DNA of 64,000 bases from Cryobacterium breve. GTDB lineage: Bacteria; Actinomycetota; Actinomycetes; Actinomycetales; Microbacteriaceae. The notes under the pieces are model-generated. The model was not told where the DNA came from. It saw only the letters and a list, made by a program, of their open reading frames with translations, and searched no databases. Positions 27,244-37,855 of this stretch are shown in pieces. The stretch is taken from contig NZ_CP075584.1 of the NCBI RefSeq assembly GCF_027594785.1, positions 1,426,001-1,490,000 on the forward strand, written 5' to 3'. The translations under genes and the position numbers were made by a program. Within the stretch, counting starts at the first letter, position 1. Every line of letters starts with the position of its first letter.

Positions 27244-27282
27244 CGGTGGTTTCGCGGTGGTTTCGCGGTGGTTTCGCGGTGG
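27244..27282. repeat. Short tandem repeat, 11-bp unit
   Basis: CGGTGGTTTCG is repeated three times plus a partial fourth, directly downstream of the rimJ-like gene on the minus strand. Perfect copies; probably replication slippage. Confidence 0.85.
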
Positions 27283-27283
27283 C

Positions 27284-27944
27284 TCAGTACTCGGTGACGC
27301 CGAGCGGATGTGCCGCCGCTGCCCGGTCGGCCGGGGTCACGGCTGCGGCGTCGGCGGGGGCTGCGCCGTCACGCCAGCGGCGCAGCACGCCCTGGCGCAC
27401 TTCCTCGGCCACGAGGGCGAAGCAGAAGTGGTCGCGCCAGTCGCCGTTGATGTGGATGTAGCGGCGGCGGAGGCCCTCGTAGCGGAAGCCGAGCTTCTCG
27501 ACCACTCGGAGGGAGGGGCCGTTCTCCGGCCGGATGCAGATCTCCATCCGGTGCAGCCCGAGCTGCCCGAAGCAGTAGTCCGTCGCGAGGGCGACAGCGA
27601 TCGGGGTGATCGAACGACCGGCGAATTCCTCGGCTACCCAGTAGCCGATCGTCGCGCTCGACAGCGAGCCCCAGCTGATCGAGGAGACGTTGAGCCTGCC
27701 CGGCCAGCTGTCCCTGGAATTCGATCACGAACGGGAGGCCGTTCCCGGTCCGCGAGTGCGAGAGAAGACTGCGGATGCTCGCGCGGGTGTCGAAGGACAT
27801 CGGAGCGTACGGGCTGGTCGCCTCCCAGGCGCGCAACCAGCCGCGGTTCTCCATCAGGGAGCGTTCGAGGTTTTTGTCATCGCGCAGCCGGATGGGACGC
27901 AACGTCACATCACCGTCGAAGAGCGTCGGAATCGCGATCGCCAC
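27284..27944 (-). CDS. rimJ: GNAT N-acetyltransferase, RimJ/RimL type, frame broken as given
   Basis: Acetyltransferase of the ribosomal-protein N-acetyltransferase class. The N-terminal strand VTLRPIRLRDDKNLERSL, the AFAGRSITPIAVAL-like acetyl-CoA segment (EEFAGRSITPIAVALATDY) and ENGPSLRVVEKLGFRYEG (Asn-Ser motif) with HINGDWRDHFCFAL at the end are typical. The frame breaks at GAGCCTG (27692-27698): QGQLAGQ continues LNVSSISWGSLSSATIGYWV. GTG start at 27944; about 219 residues after correction. It follows galU as in Mycobacterium (galU, moeA1, rimJ), which supports the name. Confidence 0.82.
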
Positions 27945-27993
27945 AACCTGCCTGTCTACTCGGATTCAACTGGTGTTCCCCCACTGTAGTCAC

Positions 27994-28015
27994 CCGGATC
28001 AGTCCTGTGATCCGG
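27994..28015. terminator. Hairpin after galU
   Basis: CCGGATCA-GTCCTG-TGATCCGG forms an 8-bp perfect stem immediately after the galU stop and before rimJ on the minus strand. No U-tract. It occupies the place where moeA/glp is found in related genomes. Confidence 0.5.
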
Positions 28016-28016
28016 A

Positions 28017-28910
28017 TCAGTCGAGGGTGGCGGCGAATCCCTTGAGCCACGGACGCAGGCCGGGACCGAGGTCTTCGCGGTCGACGGCGAGCTGCACGAT
28101 GGCCTTGATGTAGTCGAGCCGGTCGCCGGTGTCGTAGCGGCGGCCGCGGAAGATGACGCCGTAGACGCCGCCCGTGCTCTCGGGGTTCACGGCCATCTCC
28201 TGCAGGGCGTCCGTCAGCTGGATCTCGTTGCCCTTGCCCGGTTTCGTGTGCTCGAGCACGCCGAAGACCGAGGGGCGCAGCACGTACCGGCCGATGATGG
28301 CCAGGTTCGATGGGGCATCCTCTTCGGCGGGCTTCTCGACGAGGCCGGTGATGCGCACGACATCGGGGTCGTCGGTCGCCTCGATCGCGGCACAGCCGTA
28401 GAGGTGGATCTGCGAGGGCTCGACCTCCATGAGGGCGATGACGCTCGTGTTGCGCTCGACCTGCTCGGTGAGCATCTTCTCGAGCAGCGGATCGCGGGCG
28501 TCGATGATGTCATCGCCGAGGAGCACGGCGAAGGGCTCATTGCCCACGTGCATCTTCGCACGCAGCACGGCGTGGCCGAGGCCGAGCGGGTCGCCCTGGC
28601 GCACGTAGTGGATGTCGGCGAGATCTGTGGCGAACTGAACTTTGGCGAGGCGGTCCTTGTCGCCCTTCTGGATCAGGACGTCCTCGAGCTCGGTCATCCG
28701 GTCGAAGTGGTTCTCCAGGGCATTCTTGTTGCGCCCGGTGATCATCAGGACGTCGTTCAGGCCGGCCGCGACGGCCTCTTCAACGACGTACTGGATCGCC
28801 GGTTTGTCGACGACGGGAAGCATCTCCTTCGGCATCGCTTTCGTGGCCGGGAGGAAGCGAGTTCCCAGACCAGCGGCGGGAATGACGGCTTTCGTGATGC
28901 GTGTACCCAT
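28017..28910 (-). CDS. galU: UTP-glucose-1-phosphate uridylyltransferase
   Basis: 297-residue cytoplasmic enzyme making UDP-glucose from UTP and glucose 1-phosphate for cell-wall glycans and glycolipids. The nucleotide-binding start KAVIPAAGLGTRFLPATKAMPKE and PAIQYVVEEAVAAG are diagnostic, as are ILLGDDIID-like (AVLLGDDIID) and GLVEKPAEEDAPSN. Length matches the family. ATG 28910, divergent from the folate cyclo-ligase gene with a 34-bp gap. Part of the conserved actinobacterial galU-rimJ / 5-FCL-fmdB-mscL neighbourhood. Confidence 0.95.
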   Translation of the reverse strand: MGTRITKAVIPAAGLGTRFLPATKAMPKEMLPVVDKPAIQYVVEEAVAAGLNDVLMITGRNKNALENHFDRMTELEDVLIQKGDKDRLAKVQFATDLADIHYVRQGDPLGLGHAVLRAKMHVGNEPFAVLLGDDIIDARDPLLEKMLTEQVERNTSVIALMEVEPSQIHLYGCAAIEATDDPDVVRITGLVEKPAEEDAPSNLAIIGRYVLRPSVFGVLEHTKPGKGNEIQLTDALQEMAVNPESTGGVYGVIFRGRRYDTGDRLDYIKAIVQLAVDREDLGPGLRPWLKGFAATLD

Positions 28911-28944
28911 GATCCCTACGTTATCGGCATCTAGGATGACTTAT

Positions 28945-29523
28945 ATGGACTCCGAGACCGTTCACCGAAAGCGGGCGCTCCGCGCCGAACTGCGTGAGCG
29001 CCGGCAGAACCTGACGTCGGTCGAGACGGATGCCGCGACCGCGGGCTTCACCGCGAACCTGCAGAGCATCGTGGTCGACCTCAGCGCTCGCTCCATTTCC
29101 TGCTACCTGTCCGCCAGGAACGAACCCAATACCCGCCCGTTCGTGAACTGGGCAGAGGCCCAGGGTATCCGGGTGCTCTTCCCGGTCTCCCGGGACGACG
29201 GCCTGCTCGACTGGACCGTCGGAGAGGACCAGACCGAGTTCCCCGGCGTCTCCGGAATGCCCGAACCCGCGGGCAGCCTGCTCGGGCCGATCGCCATCAA
29301 CGACGTCGACCTGATCATCGTTCCCGCTGCCGCCGTCGACGCGACCGGGCTGCGGATGGGCTGGGGTCGTGGCTACTACGACAAGACGCTCGGCTCTATG
29401 GAGAAATGCCCTCCGGTCTACGCCGTCATCTTCGACAACGAATACGTCGACTCCGTGCCGCGTGAAGTGCACGACCAGCCCGTCGACGGTCTGGTCACGC
29501 CCACGCGCATCATCACCTTCTAA
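28945..29523 (+). CDS. 5-formyltetrahydrofolate cyclo-ligase
   Basis: 192-residue enzyme converting 5-formyl-THF to 5,10-methenyl-THF with ATP. RKRALRAELRERRQNL at the N-terminus binds ATP phosphates; the C-terminal signature is GLRMGWGRGYYDKTL. ATG 28945 has AGGA about 8 nt upstream; an in-frame ATG at 28936 is an alternative. Followed by fmdB and mscL as in many actinobacteria. Confidence 0.92.
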   Translation: MDSETVHRKRALRAELRERRQNLTSVETDAATAGFTANLQSIVVDLSARSISCYLSARNEPNTRPFVNWAEAQGIRVLFPVSRDDGLLDWTVGEDQTEFPGVSGMPEPAGSLLGPIAINDVDLIIVPAAAVDATGLRMGWGRGYYDKTLGSMEKCPPVYAVIFDNEYVDSVPREVHDQPVDGLVTPTRIITF

Positions 29524-29597
29524 CTCATCCACCCTCAATTCCACCTATTTCAATCGGGGATCCCGGCGCGTGCCGGGCTCCCACAGCCGGAGTTTCA

Positions 29598-30005
29598 GTG
29601 CCTACCTATTCCTACCGTTGCACCGAGTGCGACACCACGTTCGACATCCAGCAAGCCTTCACCGACGACACGCTGACCGTCTGCCCGACCTGCGGCGGCA
29701 AGCTGCGCAAGGTGTTCTCCTCGATCGGCGTGAGCTTCACCGGTTCGGGTTTCTACCAGAACGACTCCCGCTCGGACGCGAAGGCGGCCCTGCAGGCGCA
29801 CCCGAAGAAGCACGCCAAGTCGCACGCAGACACCGCGTCGCACGGCGAGAAGGGCTCGCACTCCGACAAGGGTTCCGACAAGCCCAAGAAGGCCGAGAAG
29901 TCGGAGAAGAAGTCGGCCGGGGCATCCGCCGGCTCGTCGTCTCCGCTACCATCTTCAACGAGCTCGGCGCAGACAACGAGCTCGGCCCCGTCGGCCAAAT
30001 CTTAA
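29598..30005 (+). CDS. FmdB-family zinc-ribbon protein
   Basis: 135-residue protein. The N-terminal 55 residues (PTYSYRCTECDTTF, CPTCGGKLRKVFSSIGV) form the FmdB zinc ribbon with two CxxC pairs; FTGSGFYQNDSRS follows as in the family. The rest is a low-complexity Lys/Ser/His/Ala tail that is probably disordered. GTG start at 29598 after CCGGAG. First described as a putative regulatory protein, precise role unknown. Lies between the cyclo-ligase and mscL genes. Confidence 0.9.
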   Translation: MPTYSYRCTECDTTFDIQQAFTDDTLTVCPTCGGKLRKVFSSIGVSFTGSGFYQNDSRSDAKAALQAHPKKHAKSHADTASHGEKGSHSDKGSDKPKKAEKSEKKSAGASAGSSSPLPSSTSSAQTTSSAPSAKS

Positions 30006-30031
30006 TCCGCCACATCTCAAGGAGGATCCCC

Positions 30032-30466
30032 ATGATCCAGGGCTTCAAGGAATTCATCATGCGCGGCAACGTGATCGACCTCGCGGTCGCCGTTGTCATT
30101 GGCGCGGCGTTCACGGCCGTGGTCAACGCCATCGTCACCGGGATCTTCAACCCGCTGATCGCGGCGATCTTCAACGCGGAGGACATCTCCAAATCGATGA
30201 ACGTTGCGTTGCCCGGCGGAGGCAGCCTGTCCTTCGGGCTCGTGCTCGCGGCGATCATCAACTTCCTGCTCATCGCGGCCGTCGTGTATTTCGTGTTCGT
30301 GATGCCGATCAACAAGCTCAAGGAGGCGCAGGAGCGCCGCCGTGCGGCAGGCCTGCCGCCGAAGGACGCGACCGTCCCCGCGACCGAGCTCGACCTGCTC
30401 ACCCAGATCCGCGACCTCCTCGCCGCGGACGCCGCCAAGCCCGGCACCGGCCAGTCCCCCAGGTAA
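30032..30466 (+). CDS. mscL: Large-conductance mechanosensitive channel
   Basis: 144-residue inner-membrane channel that opens under extreme turgor. The N-terminal FKEFIMRGNVIDLAVAVVIGAAF is the TM1 signature, TM2 is LAAIINFLLIAAVVYFVFV, and the C-terminal helix bundle begins INKLKE. AAGGAGG lies 7 nt before the ATG. The periplasmic loop (GGGSLSFG) is short as in actinobacterial proteins. Followed by a family A palindrome and a convergent gene. Confidence 0.95.
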   Translation: MIQGFKEFIMRGNVIDLAVAVVIGAAFTAVVNAIVTGIFNPLIAAIFNAEDISKSMNVALPGGGSLSFGLVLAAIINFLLIAAVVYFVFVMPINKLKEAQERRRAAGLPPKDATVPATELDLLTQIRDLLAADAAKPGTGQSPR

Positions 30467-30486
30467 CTCTCCAGCGGTCTCCCCCG

Positions 30487-30572
30487 AACCAATTCGACGG
30501 AGTTTTTGCCCGGAAAGCGCTTAGATCGCGCTCCCACGCGCCGCAAACCCCAAAAACTCCGTCGAATTCGTT
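30487..30572. repeat. 86-bp palindromic element, family A copy 4 (intergenic)
   Basis: Same ends as the other copies (AACCAATTCGACGGAG to CTCCGTCGAATTCGTT), one base longer. The inner part matches copy 3 (CGCTTAGATCGCGCTCCCAC). Lies between mscL and a convergent hypothetical gene. Confidence 0.9.
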
Positions 30573-30619
30573 AGGGCGCGGGGCTGGCAGGTGCGGCGAC
30601 GACGGATGCCGGACGTGGG

Positions 30620-30901
30620 CTACCAGTGCGGCGGGCGGTCCTGACGCAGCTGGGCCTCGTTCGCGCTCCGTGACGGCTCGGTTCCGGCGACGTGCGGTGC
30701 GACGCCGCCCTCCTCGCGCAAGACCGGCGGGTGCGGGTTCGGGTCGGTGTCCGGCGCCGGCGTCAGTCGCGCCCGGCGGGCTCCGCCGCGGGCCTTCACG
30801 ACCGACTGGCGCGGCGCTGACGCTGGGTTCGCCGGATCGAGTCCGTGCGACCGGTCTGCGGCGCTCTCCGGAGTCTCGACCCAGTCGTCGGTGTCTTTCA
30901 C
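30620..30901 (-). CDS. Hypothetical protein, proline-rich
   Basis: 93-residue acidic/proline-rich protein without cysteines or membrane segments (starts MKDTDDWVETPESAADRS, ends RQDRPPHW). It is probably disordered. GTG 30901 follows AAGGA. It lies 60 bp downstream of the helicase gene on the same strand, so may be cotranscribed. No family recognised. Confidence 0.55.
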   Translation of the reverse strand: MKDTDDWVETPESAADRSHGLDPANPASAPRQSVVKARGGARRARLTPAPDTDPNPHPPVLREEGGVAPHVAGTEPSRSANEAQLRQDRPPHW

Positions 30902-30961
30902 GACATGTCCTTCATCACACGTCTTCCCTGAAGAACACAGCCGTCTCGAGGGCGCGGCCGC

Positions 30962-33900
30962 TCACGCGTGCGGGTACTGCGCCGCCGGCGGGGTGGGGCT
31001 CGTGATGCCGACGAGGCCGGCGACCCGTGTGGCGACGGCGTCCGGGTTGCTGAAGAGCTCGAAGGAGTGCACGCGCAGGTAGTGCCAGCCGAGCCGCCGC
31101 AGCACCTCTGGCCGGAGCCTCAGGGACTCGCGCAGGCTCGCCCGGTCGACGACGGCATCCGTTTCGACGACGACGGCGCGGCCGGCGTGCGAGCCGGCCA
31201 GGGCGAGCTTGCCGCGGTGGCCGAGGGTCACGGTGACGCCGAGGCGTTCGAGGCGCTGGGCGAGGTCGACGAGCATCGGCTCGGTGGCATCGGGCACCTG
31301 GGCCTCGTTGTGCCGGGCCTCGGTCTCGGTGAGCACCTGGGCGAGGGCGAGGATGCCGTGACGCTGGCGGTCCTCGTCGATGTCGGCGGGGCGGAAGCAG
31401 GAGACGATGTCCATGGCGCGGCGGGCCCGGGTCATGCCGATGGCGAGCAGGCGGTCGCCGCCGGGTTCGCCGAGGGAGCCGAAGTTGGTCAGCAGGCGTC
31501 CGTGCGGGGGTGCGGCCGTAGCCGATCGAGAAGATCACCCGGTCGCGGCTCTGCGCGACGGCCTGCTCGAGGGTGAGCACGGTGAACGGTTCGGCCCGGT
31601 CCTTGAGGATGAAGTCGGCCAGGTCGGTGCGCTTGGAGAACGCGGACAGCACGGCCTGGTGCACCCGCACGGCGTGGCGGGCGCTCGCGGTGATAACCAT
31701 GAGAGATTCGCGCGGGCGCTTGACGGCGTGGTCCAGCACGAGATCGACGACCTTGGTGACCTCGGCGTCGACGCTCTCGACGGCTCCGCTGTCGGCGTCG
31801 GGCATGCCGTGGCCGCCCGCGACGTAGTTCAGGGTGAGGCTGCCGTGGCCGAGGTAGCTGCCGGCCCACGGGAGCGAGTCGATGCGGCCGCCGTAGAAAC
31901 GGTGGTTGACGAGTTCGGTGAGGTCCTCGCCGCCGGCCCGGTAGCTGCGGGTCAGGGTGAGGGTGGGCAGCAGTTCGCCGAGGCGGGCGAGGGCGGAGTC
32001 CGCGTGCAGGGCGTCGACGTTGGTTTCGCGCTCTGCGCGGTCTGCGAGGCTGACGCGGCTGACGCGCGCGTTCGCGTTCGTGCCGCCGCCGGCATCCGTG
32101 ATGCCGGTCTCGAACGGGGACGGCGTCTGGGTGACGGGGTCGCCGAAGGCCACGATCTGCTTGCCCCGGCGGATGGCGCCGACGTTCTCGGCGAGGGTCG
32201 TCGCGCCGGCGTCGACGAGGAGCACGGCGTCGAAGTGCTGGTCGTCGAGTTTGGAGACCTCGTACGGCGAAGCGAGCCAGACCGGAGCGAGCACGCGGCC
32301 GAGGTGCGGGGCCGCCTTGTTCAGGCGGGACGGGGTCGCCCGGTCCGCGCGCAGCAGGCGGCGGAGGCGGTCGGCCTCCTCCGGCCAGTCGACGATGCCG
32401 ATCTTCCAGGTCTCGGCGAGGAGCCAGCCGAGGCGCTGCCCGGTCGTGGACGCGTGCGCCTCGTCGACGAGGCGGAAGTCGGCCTCGAGTCGGTCGAGCA
32501 CCTGAGTGTTCGCGTTGAGGAGCGCCTTGTCTGCGCCGAGCATGGTCTCGAGCACGGATTGCCACCAGGCGAGCTCGAGCTCGTTGGCGACGTTCTCCTC
32601 GGAGACGTGCCGCTTCGCGAGGTCGGTCATGAGCGGGTCGAGGTTGTGCTCGCGCAGCGTCGCGAGCAGGGCGGTGCGCTCGTGCAGGTTGGCGAGCACC
32701 TCGCTCTCGGCGGCGAGGCCGGAGATCGTGTAGATGAGCTCCTTCACGGGCCGCATTGCGAGCTGCCGGTTCGTGCCGGTGTTGCGCAGTGGGATGTCGA
32801 GGGCCGCGAGGTCCTCGGAGACGCGCTGGAAGGCGACGTGTACGTCGGAGATCCCGACCGGGACCTCCGGCATGACGCCGGCGACGACGTAGCGCTGCCA
32901 GAGGGTGCGCTGCTGCTGGATGCGTCGGAGGCTGTCGTTCAGGTCGGTGACATGCACGCCCGGCCGCAGATATTCCTCGGCGAGGCGACGCAGGCGCCGG
33001 CGGCTCGTGCCGGTCATGTCTGGCGAGTCGCGGCGGGCGGAGGTCGCCGAGATGAGCTCGGTGAGCGAGCGGTCGAACACGGCCGGCTGGAACTTGTCGA
33101 GGGTGTCGCGGATGTCGAGCAGCAGCCGCAGGTACACGCCGAGTTCGGCGATGGTCTCGAAGGGCCGCAGCCGGGTCTGGCCGACGAGGCCGGCGGCGCG
33201 CTCGAGGAGGCGGGGCAGTTCGACCTGGTTGACGCGCTTGGCGAGCTGGTGGGCGGCGGATGCCTCGGCCGGCACCGCGAAGGACGCCCCGTACCAGGGT
33301 GAGTCGCCCGGACCGTAGCGGAACTGGCCGAGGGCGGCCGCCTTGATCAGCGTCTGCGCGGCGGTCGCCCGGTTCTGGGCGAGGCGTTCGAGGGCGTGCC
33401 GGTCGAGCCTGGCGGTCGTCGAGGGCGGGGAGGACAGCTGGGCGAGCCTCGCGAGTTCCCCGAGGGCGTCGAGCACGGAGACGCCGAGGGCCGGGTCGCG
33501 CCGGGTGAGGGCGCCCCGGTAGTCGAGCAGCACCTTGCGGAGGCGCACGAGGGCATCGTCGACGTCGCCGACCATCGGCTGGACGGCCTTTTCGTTGCGG
33601 GTGATCGATGCGATCAGGTCGCGGCGCAGCAGCCGCGGGGTGACGGCGACGCCCGGAAGGCCGACCTGGGTGAGGCGCTGGTTGATGCCGTCGAGGCTCG
33701 AGCGGCGGGCGCTCACGACGAGTACCCGCTTGTGCTGGGAGATCAGGGAGCCGATCGCGTTGACGATCGTCTGGGTGCCACCGGTGCCGGGGAGGGTCTT
33801 GACGACGAGGGAGTTGCCTGCCGCGATCTGCGCGACGACGTTCTCCTGTTCCGGGTCGGCGTCGAGCAGCAGCACGTCGGTCGCAGGCGGCCGGGAGTCC

Positions 33901-34751
33901 TGCCCGATCGGCACGACGGGGTTGTACGCGCCCTCGATGGCCTGGCGGGCGCTGGGGTTCCCCGCGATCGCGTCGAGCAGCGGATGCTCGAGGTGCGCGG
34001 CATCCGCTTTCATGGCCCGGCCGACGTCGGCGAAGGAGGAGGCGACGAGACGCGGGGTGACGTTGAACCAGGGCAGGTGCGAGGTGAGGCCGCGGAGCCG
34101 GTCGATGACGGGCTGCGGTTTGAAGGCGCCGTTGGTCACGGCGAGCGCGACGAAGGCGTCGGCGTCGAGGGTGATCTGGAACTGCTCGTGCAGGGCACGA
34201 CCGAGTTCTGGGTTCAGGAACGGCTGGCCCTTGAGCTTGAGCTCGAAGTCGCGGCCGTACCGGCGGATCGCGAGCGGGCGGAGCAGCACCGGGCCGAGGA
34301 AGTCGACGTCGCCGAAACGCCATTCGGCGAGGCCGATGCCCAGGTGCACCGATTCGATGCCGCGCATGGAGCGCAGTTCGATGCCCTTCTGGGTGATCTC
34401 GCCGGCCGCGAGGCGGGCGTTGCGCAGCGCGAGTTCGTCGCGGATGAGGTTGGAGAGCAGGGTGGACTTGCCGGTGATGAACTGCGGGAGTCCGCCGGGG
34501 TGGGCCTGGCTCAGTTCGATGCGGGTGCGCGGTTCGTCGGCGAAGTGCAGCAACGGCGAGCGCCCGCCGATCTCGGCAAGTTCGGTGCGCCAACGGTTCC
34601 AGACCGGTTCGGCGATGTTTCCCGCGACGACCGAGGGGTCCCCGAGGCTCACGGTCTGCGGGGAGACCGCATTCCGCGGTTCACCCGACGGAGCATCCTG
34701 GTTCGTCGACAGGATGTCGTCGTCATCTTGTTTTCTATCGAGTCGCCACAC
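30962..34751 (-). CDS. Large SF1-helicase-like protein with C-terminal REase_MTES_1575-like nuclease domain, frame broken as given
   Basis: About 1262-residue protein of the actinobacterial DNA2/NAM7-like AAA family. The N-terminal 300 residues have no clear motif. The Walker A loop (LPGTGGTQTI, about residue 320) has Gly where the catalytic Lys is expected in GTGKT, and the Walker B-like VLLVDAGATT lacks the usual DE pair. Motif III-like VAFGDPVTQTP and the motif VI-like AIGMTRARRAMDIV remain. The end (VVVETDAVVDRASLRESLRL, then RRLGWHYLRVHSFELFSNP) looks like the Vsr/REase_MTES_1575 nuclease fold. A frame break at the G5 run 31506-31510 separates SIGYGRTP from HGRLLTNFGSLGEPG. GTG start. 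Function unknown, perhaps DNA repair or defence. Confidence 0.75.
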
Positions 34752-34903
34752 ACCGACACCCTAAGTCTTGAAAACGCCGTTCGGCGGCAGGCTCCCCGGG
34801 TTTCGCGGGGATTCGCTGGAAAAGCCGCGGATTTGTCGGGTTTGCGGTCCGGTGCTCGGGCCGGTGTATTGACCGCTGTGCTGGCTGCTCGGACCAGTGG
34901 TGA

Positions 34904-35930
<1,027 letters not shown>

Positions 35931-35949
35931 CTTGGGAGCGCAATTCCTC

Positions 35950-36017
35950 CGAGTGTCGTCGTTTCCGCCGAATATCGCCCGTGCACGGGCGATATTCGGC
36001 GAGAACGACGACACTCG
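35950..36017. repeat. 68-bp interrupted palindrome, family C copy 2
   Basis: Outer arms CGAGTGTCGTCGTT and AACGACGACACTCG, inner arms CGCCGAATATCGCCCGTG and the complement around a GTGCAC centre. Same length and outline as 21883-21950. Lies between convergent deaminase and corA genes. Confidence 0.85.
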
Positions 36018-36044
36018 ACAGTCTGCGGCCGGCGGGAGCGGCGG

Positions 36045-37064
36045 CTAGAGCCAGTTGTTCTTCTTGAAGACGCGCCAGAGCACGAAGCCGCCCACGACCA
36101 TCAGGCCAAGCGCCAAGGGGTAGCCGTACTCCCAGTGCAGGCTCCGGCATGTTGACGAAGTTCATGCCGTACACGGTTCCGACGAGGGTCGGCGCGAACA
36201 GGATCGCTGCCCAGCTCGAGATCTTCTTGACCTCTTCGCTCTGCGCGAGGCTCGTCTCGGAGAGCCGCCTGGTCTCGTCGTTCTGCCGCTGGGTGACGAG
36301 AGTCGAATGCACGATGAGCGCGTTGTCGAGGATCTGCCGGAAGGCCGAGCCGCGCTCGTTGATCCGGAGCACGTGGTCGAGTACGTCGTCGAGGTGGTGG
36401 TGCAGCTCGGCCTCCACGTTGTACTTCGCGAAGCCGCGCTTGAGCGCCTCGAGCATCCCGATCAGCGGCTGGGTCGCCCGCTGGAACTCGATCACCTCGC
36501 GCGACAGGTCGTAGATGCGCCGGGCGACCTCGGGGTCGCCGTCGAAGATCTCGTCCTCGATCTCGTCGATGTCGTTCTCGAGTCCGGCGATCACGGGCGC
36601 GTATTCGTCGACGAGTTGGTCGAAGATCGCGTAGAGCACCGCCTCGGGGCCCAGGGCCAGGAGCCTCGGCGTCGACTCCATCCGCGCGCGAACCTTCGCG
36701 AGGTCGGGGGATTCGGCATGGCGGATGGTCACGACGAAGTCGGGTCCGACGAAGACGTGCAGGCTCGCCGAACTCGACCCGCTCCTCGGCGTCGATATAC
36801 CGGGCCGGCCGGAGCACCACGAAGAGGATGTCGTCGAACCGCTCGAGCTTGGAACGTTGATGGCCCTTCAGCGCGTCCTCGACCGACAGGTGGTGCAGCT
36901 TGAACTCCGCCGCGATCGAACGCACCTCGGTCTCTTCTGGCCGATACATGCCGATCCAGGCGAAGCCGCCGCACTCGGTCAGCGTCGAATAGGTCTCGTC
37001 CAGGGAGTCTGGCGTCGCGAGGCGTCGCCCGTCGACGTAGACCGCGTTGTCAATCAGTGTCATG
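36045..37064 (-). CDS. corA: Magnesium/cobalt transporter CorA, frame broken twice as given
   Basis: CorA-type divalent-cation channel, about 339 residues: large cytoplasmic N-terminal domain (MTLIDNAVYVDGRRLATP, FAWIGMYRPEE), a long helix and two C-terminal membrane segments with the GMN selectivity motif (YGMNFVNMPE). Two CAGGCTC sites break the frame. At 36760-36766, EFGE should continue LHVFVGPDFVVTIRHAES. At 36138-36144, NMPE should continue LHWEYGYPLALGLMVVGGF and end KKNNWL at 36045. ATG 37064 follows GAGGAG by 6 nt. After correction the length and motifs are normal. Confidence 0.88.
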
Positions 37065-37165
37065 GCGTGCTCCTCGCGTGCAGCTACCAGTGTCGCACTC
37101 CTCGGTGTCGTGCCAGCGGCCGGTCCCGTGGGTTTCGGAACAGGGGGCGCGGCTAGGTTGGATGC

Positions 37166-37855
37166 GTGATCGATCAGGGTGCTGGAGAGGTGGTCGTCCT
37201 CGTCGCGCCCCGCGGGCAGACGGATGCCTCCGACCGGGCACTCCTGGCGGCGACGGCCGCGCGGGTGCTCGGCCGCGATCCCGCGAGCGTGCGAGTCGCC
37301 CGGCACTGCCCGCACTGCGGGAGCACCGAGCACGGTGTGCCCTCCCTCGAGACAGCGGCAGCCGGGTCCGCGCCGCAAGCGGCCGTGTACCTCAGTCTCA
37401 GCCGTGCGGCCGGCCACGTCGCCGTCGCGGTGAGCTTCGCGGGGCCGGTCGGCGTCGACATCGAGAGTGTGGCATCCGTCGCCCGCTCCCCCGTGGCCGA
37501 TGTCGCCCTGTCGCCTCGCGAGCGGGCGGCGGATGCCGCGGACCTCGCCGGGATCTGGTGCGCGAAGGAGGCGATCCTGAAGTCCACCGGCGACGGCCTG
37601 CGTGTCGACCCGCGCGACCTCACCCTCGCACCGCGCCGGGTACCGGGTTTCGGCCCGGCACTCGAGTCCTGGCCGGGCGCCGACGTCCCCCTGACCGGCA
37701 TCCTCCTCACAAGCTTCGACCCCGGCCCCGGCCTCAACCTCGTCGGCCGCGTCGCCGTGGTGACCCGCCCCGGCACCCAGCCGGCTCTCCGGCTGCTGGA
37801 GACCCCCAGCATCAGAGTTTGGGGAGGGCGGTCCGGTAGATCCAGCGGTCGATGA
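37166..37855 (+). CDS. 4'-phosphopantetheinyl transferase superfamily protein
   Basis: 229-residue Sfp/AcpS-superfamily enzyme that converts apo carrier proteins to the holo form with CoA. Magnesium-binding GVDIES and the WCAKEAILKSTGDG motif (W-x-x-KEA-x-x-K) are present, and the preceding RAAGHVAVAVS-type strand fits the fold. GTG start at 37166. It sits next to a Pls-type NRPS with a PCP domain, which needs this activation, so it is a good candidate partner. Its 3' end overlaps the convergent aminopeptidase gene by 44 bp. Confidence 0.85.
   Translation: MIDQGAGEVVVLVAPRGQTDASDRALLAATAARVLGRDPASVRVARHCPHCGSTEHGVPSLETAAAGSAPQAAVYLSLSRAAGHVAVAVSFAGPVGVDIESVASVARSPVADVALSPRERAADAADLAGIWCAKEAILKSTGDGLRVDPRDLTLAPRRVPGFGPALESWPGADVPLTGILLTSFDPGPGLNLVGRVAVVTRPGTQPALRLLETPSIRVWGGRSGRSSGR

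Noticed and set aside
27244..27282. CRISPR-like array
   Set aside because: 11-bp units are contiguous with no spacers; the 17-bp and 9-bp arrays at 55601 and 55743 likewise have no spacers.
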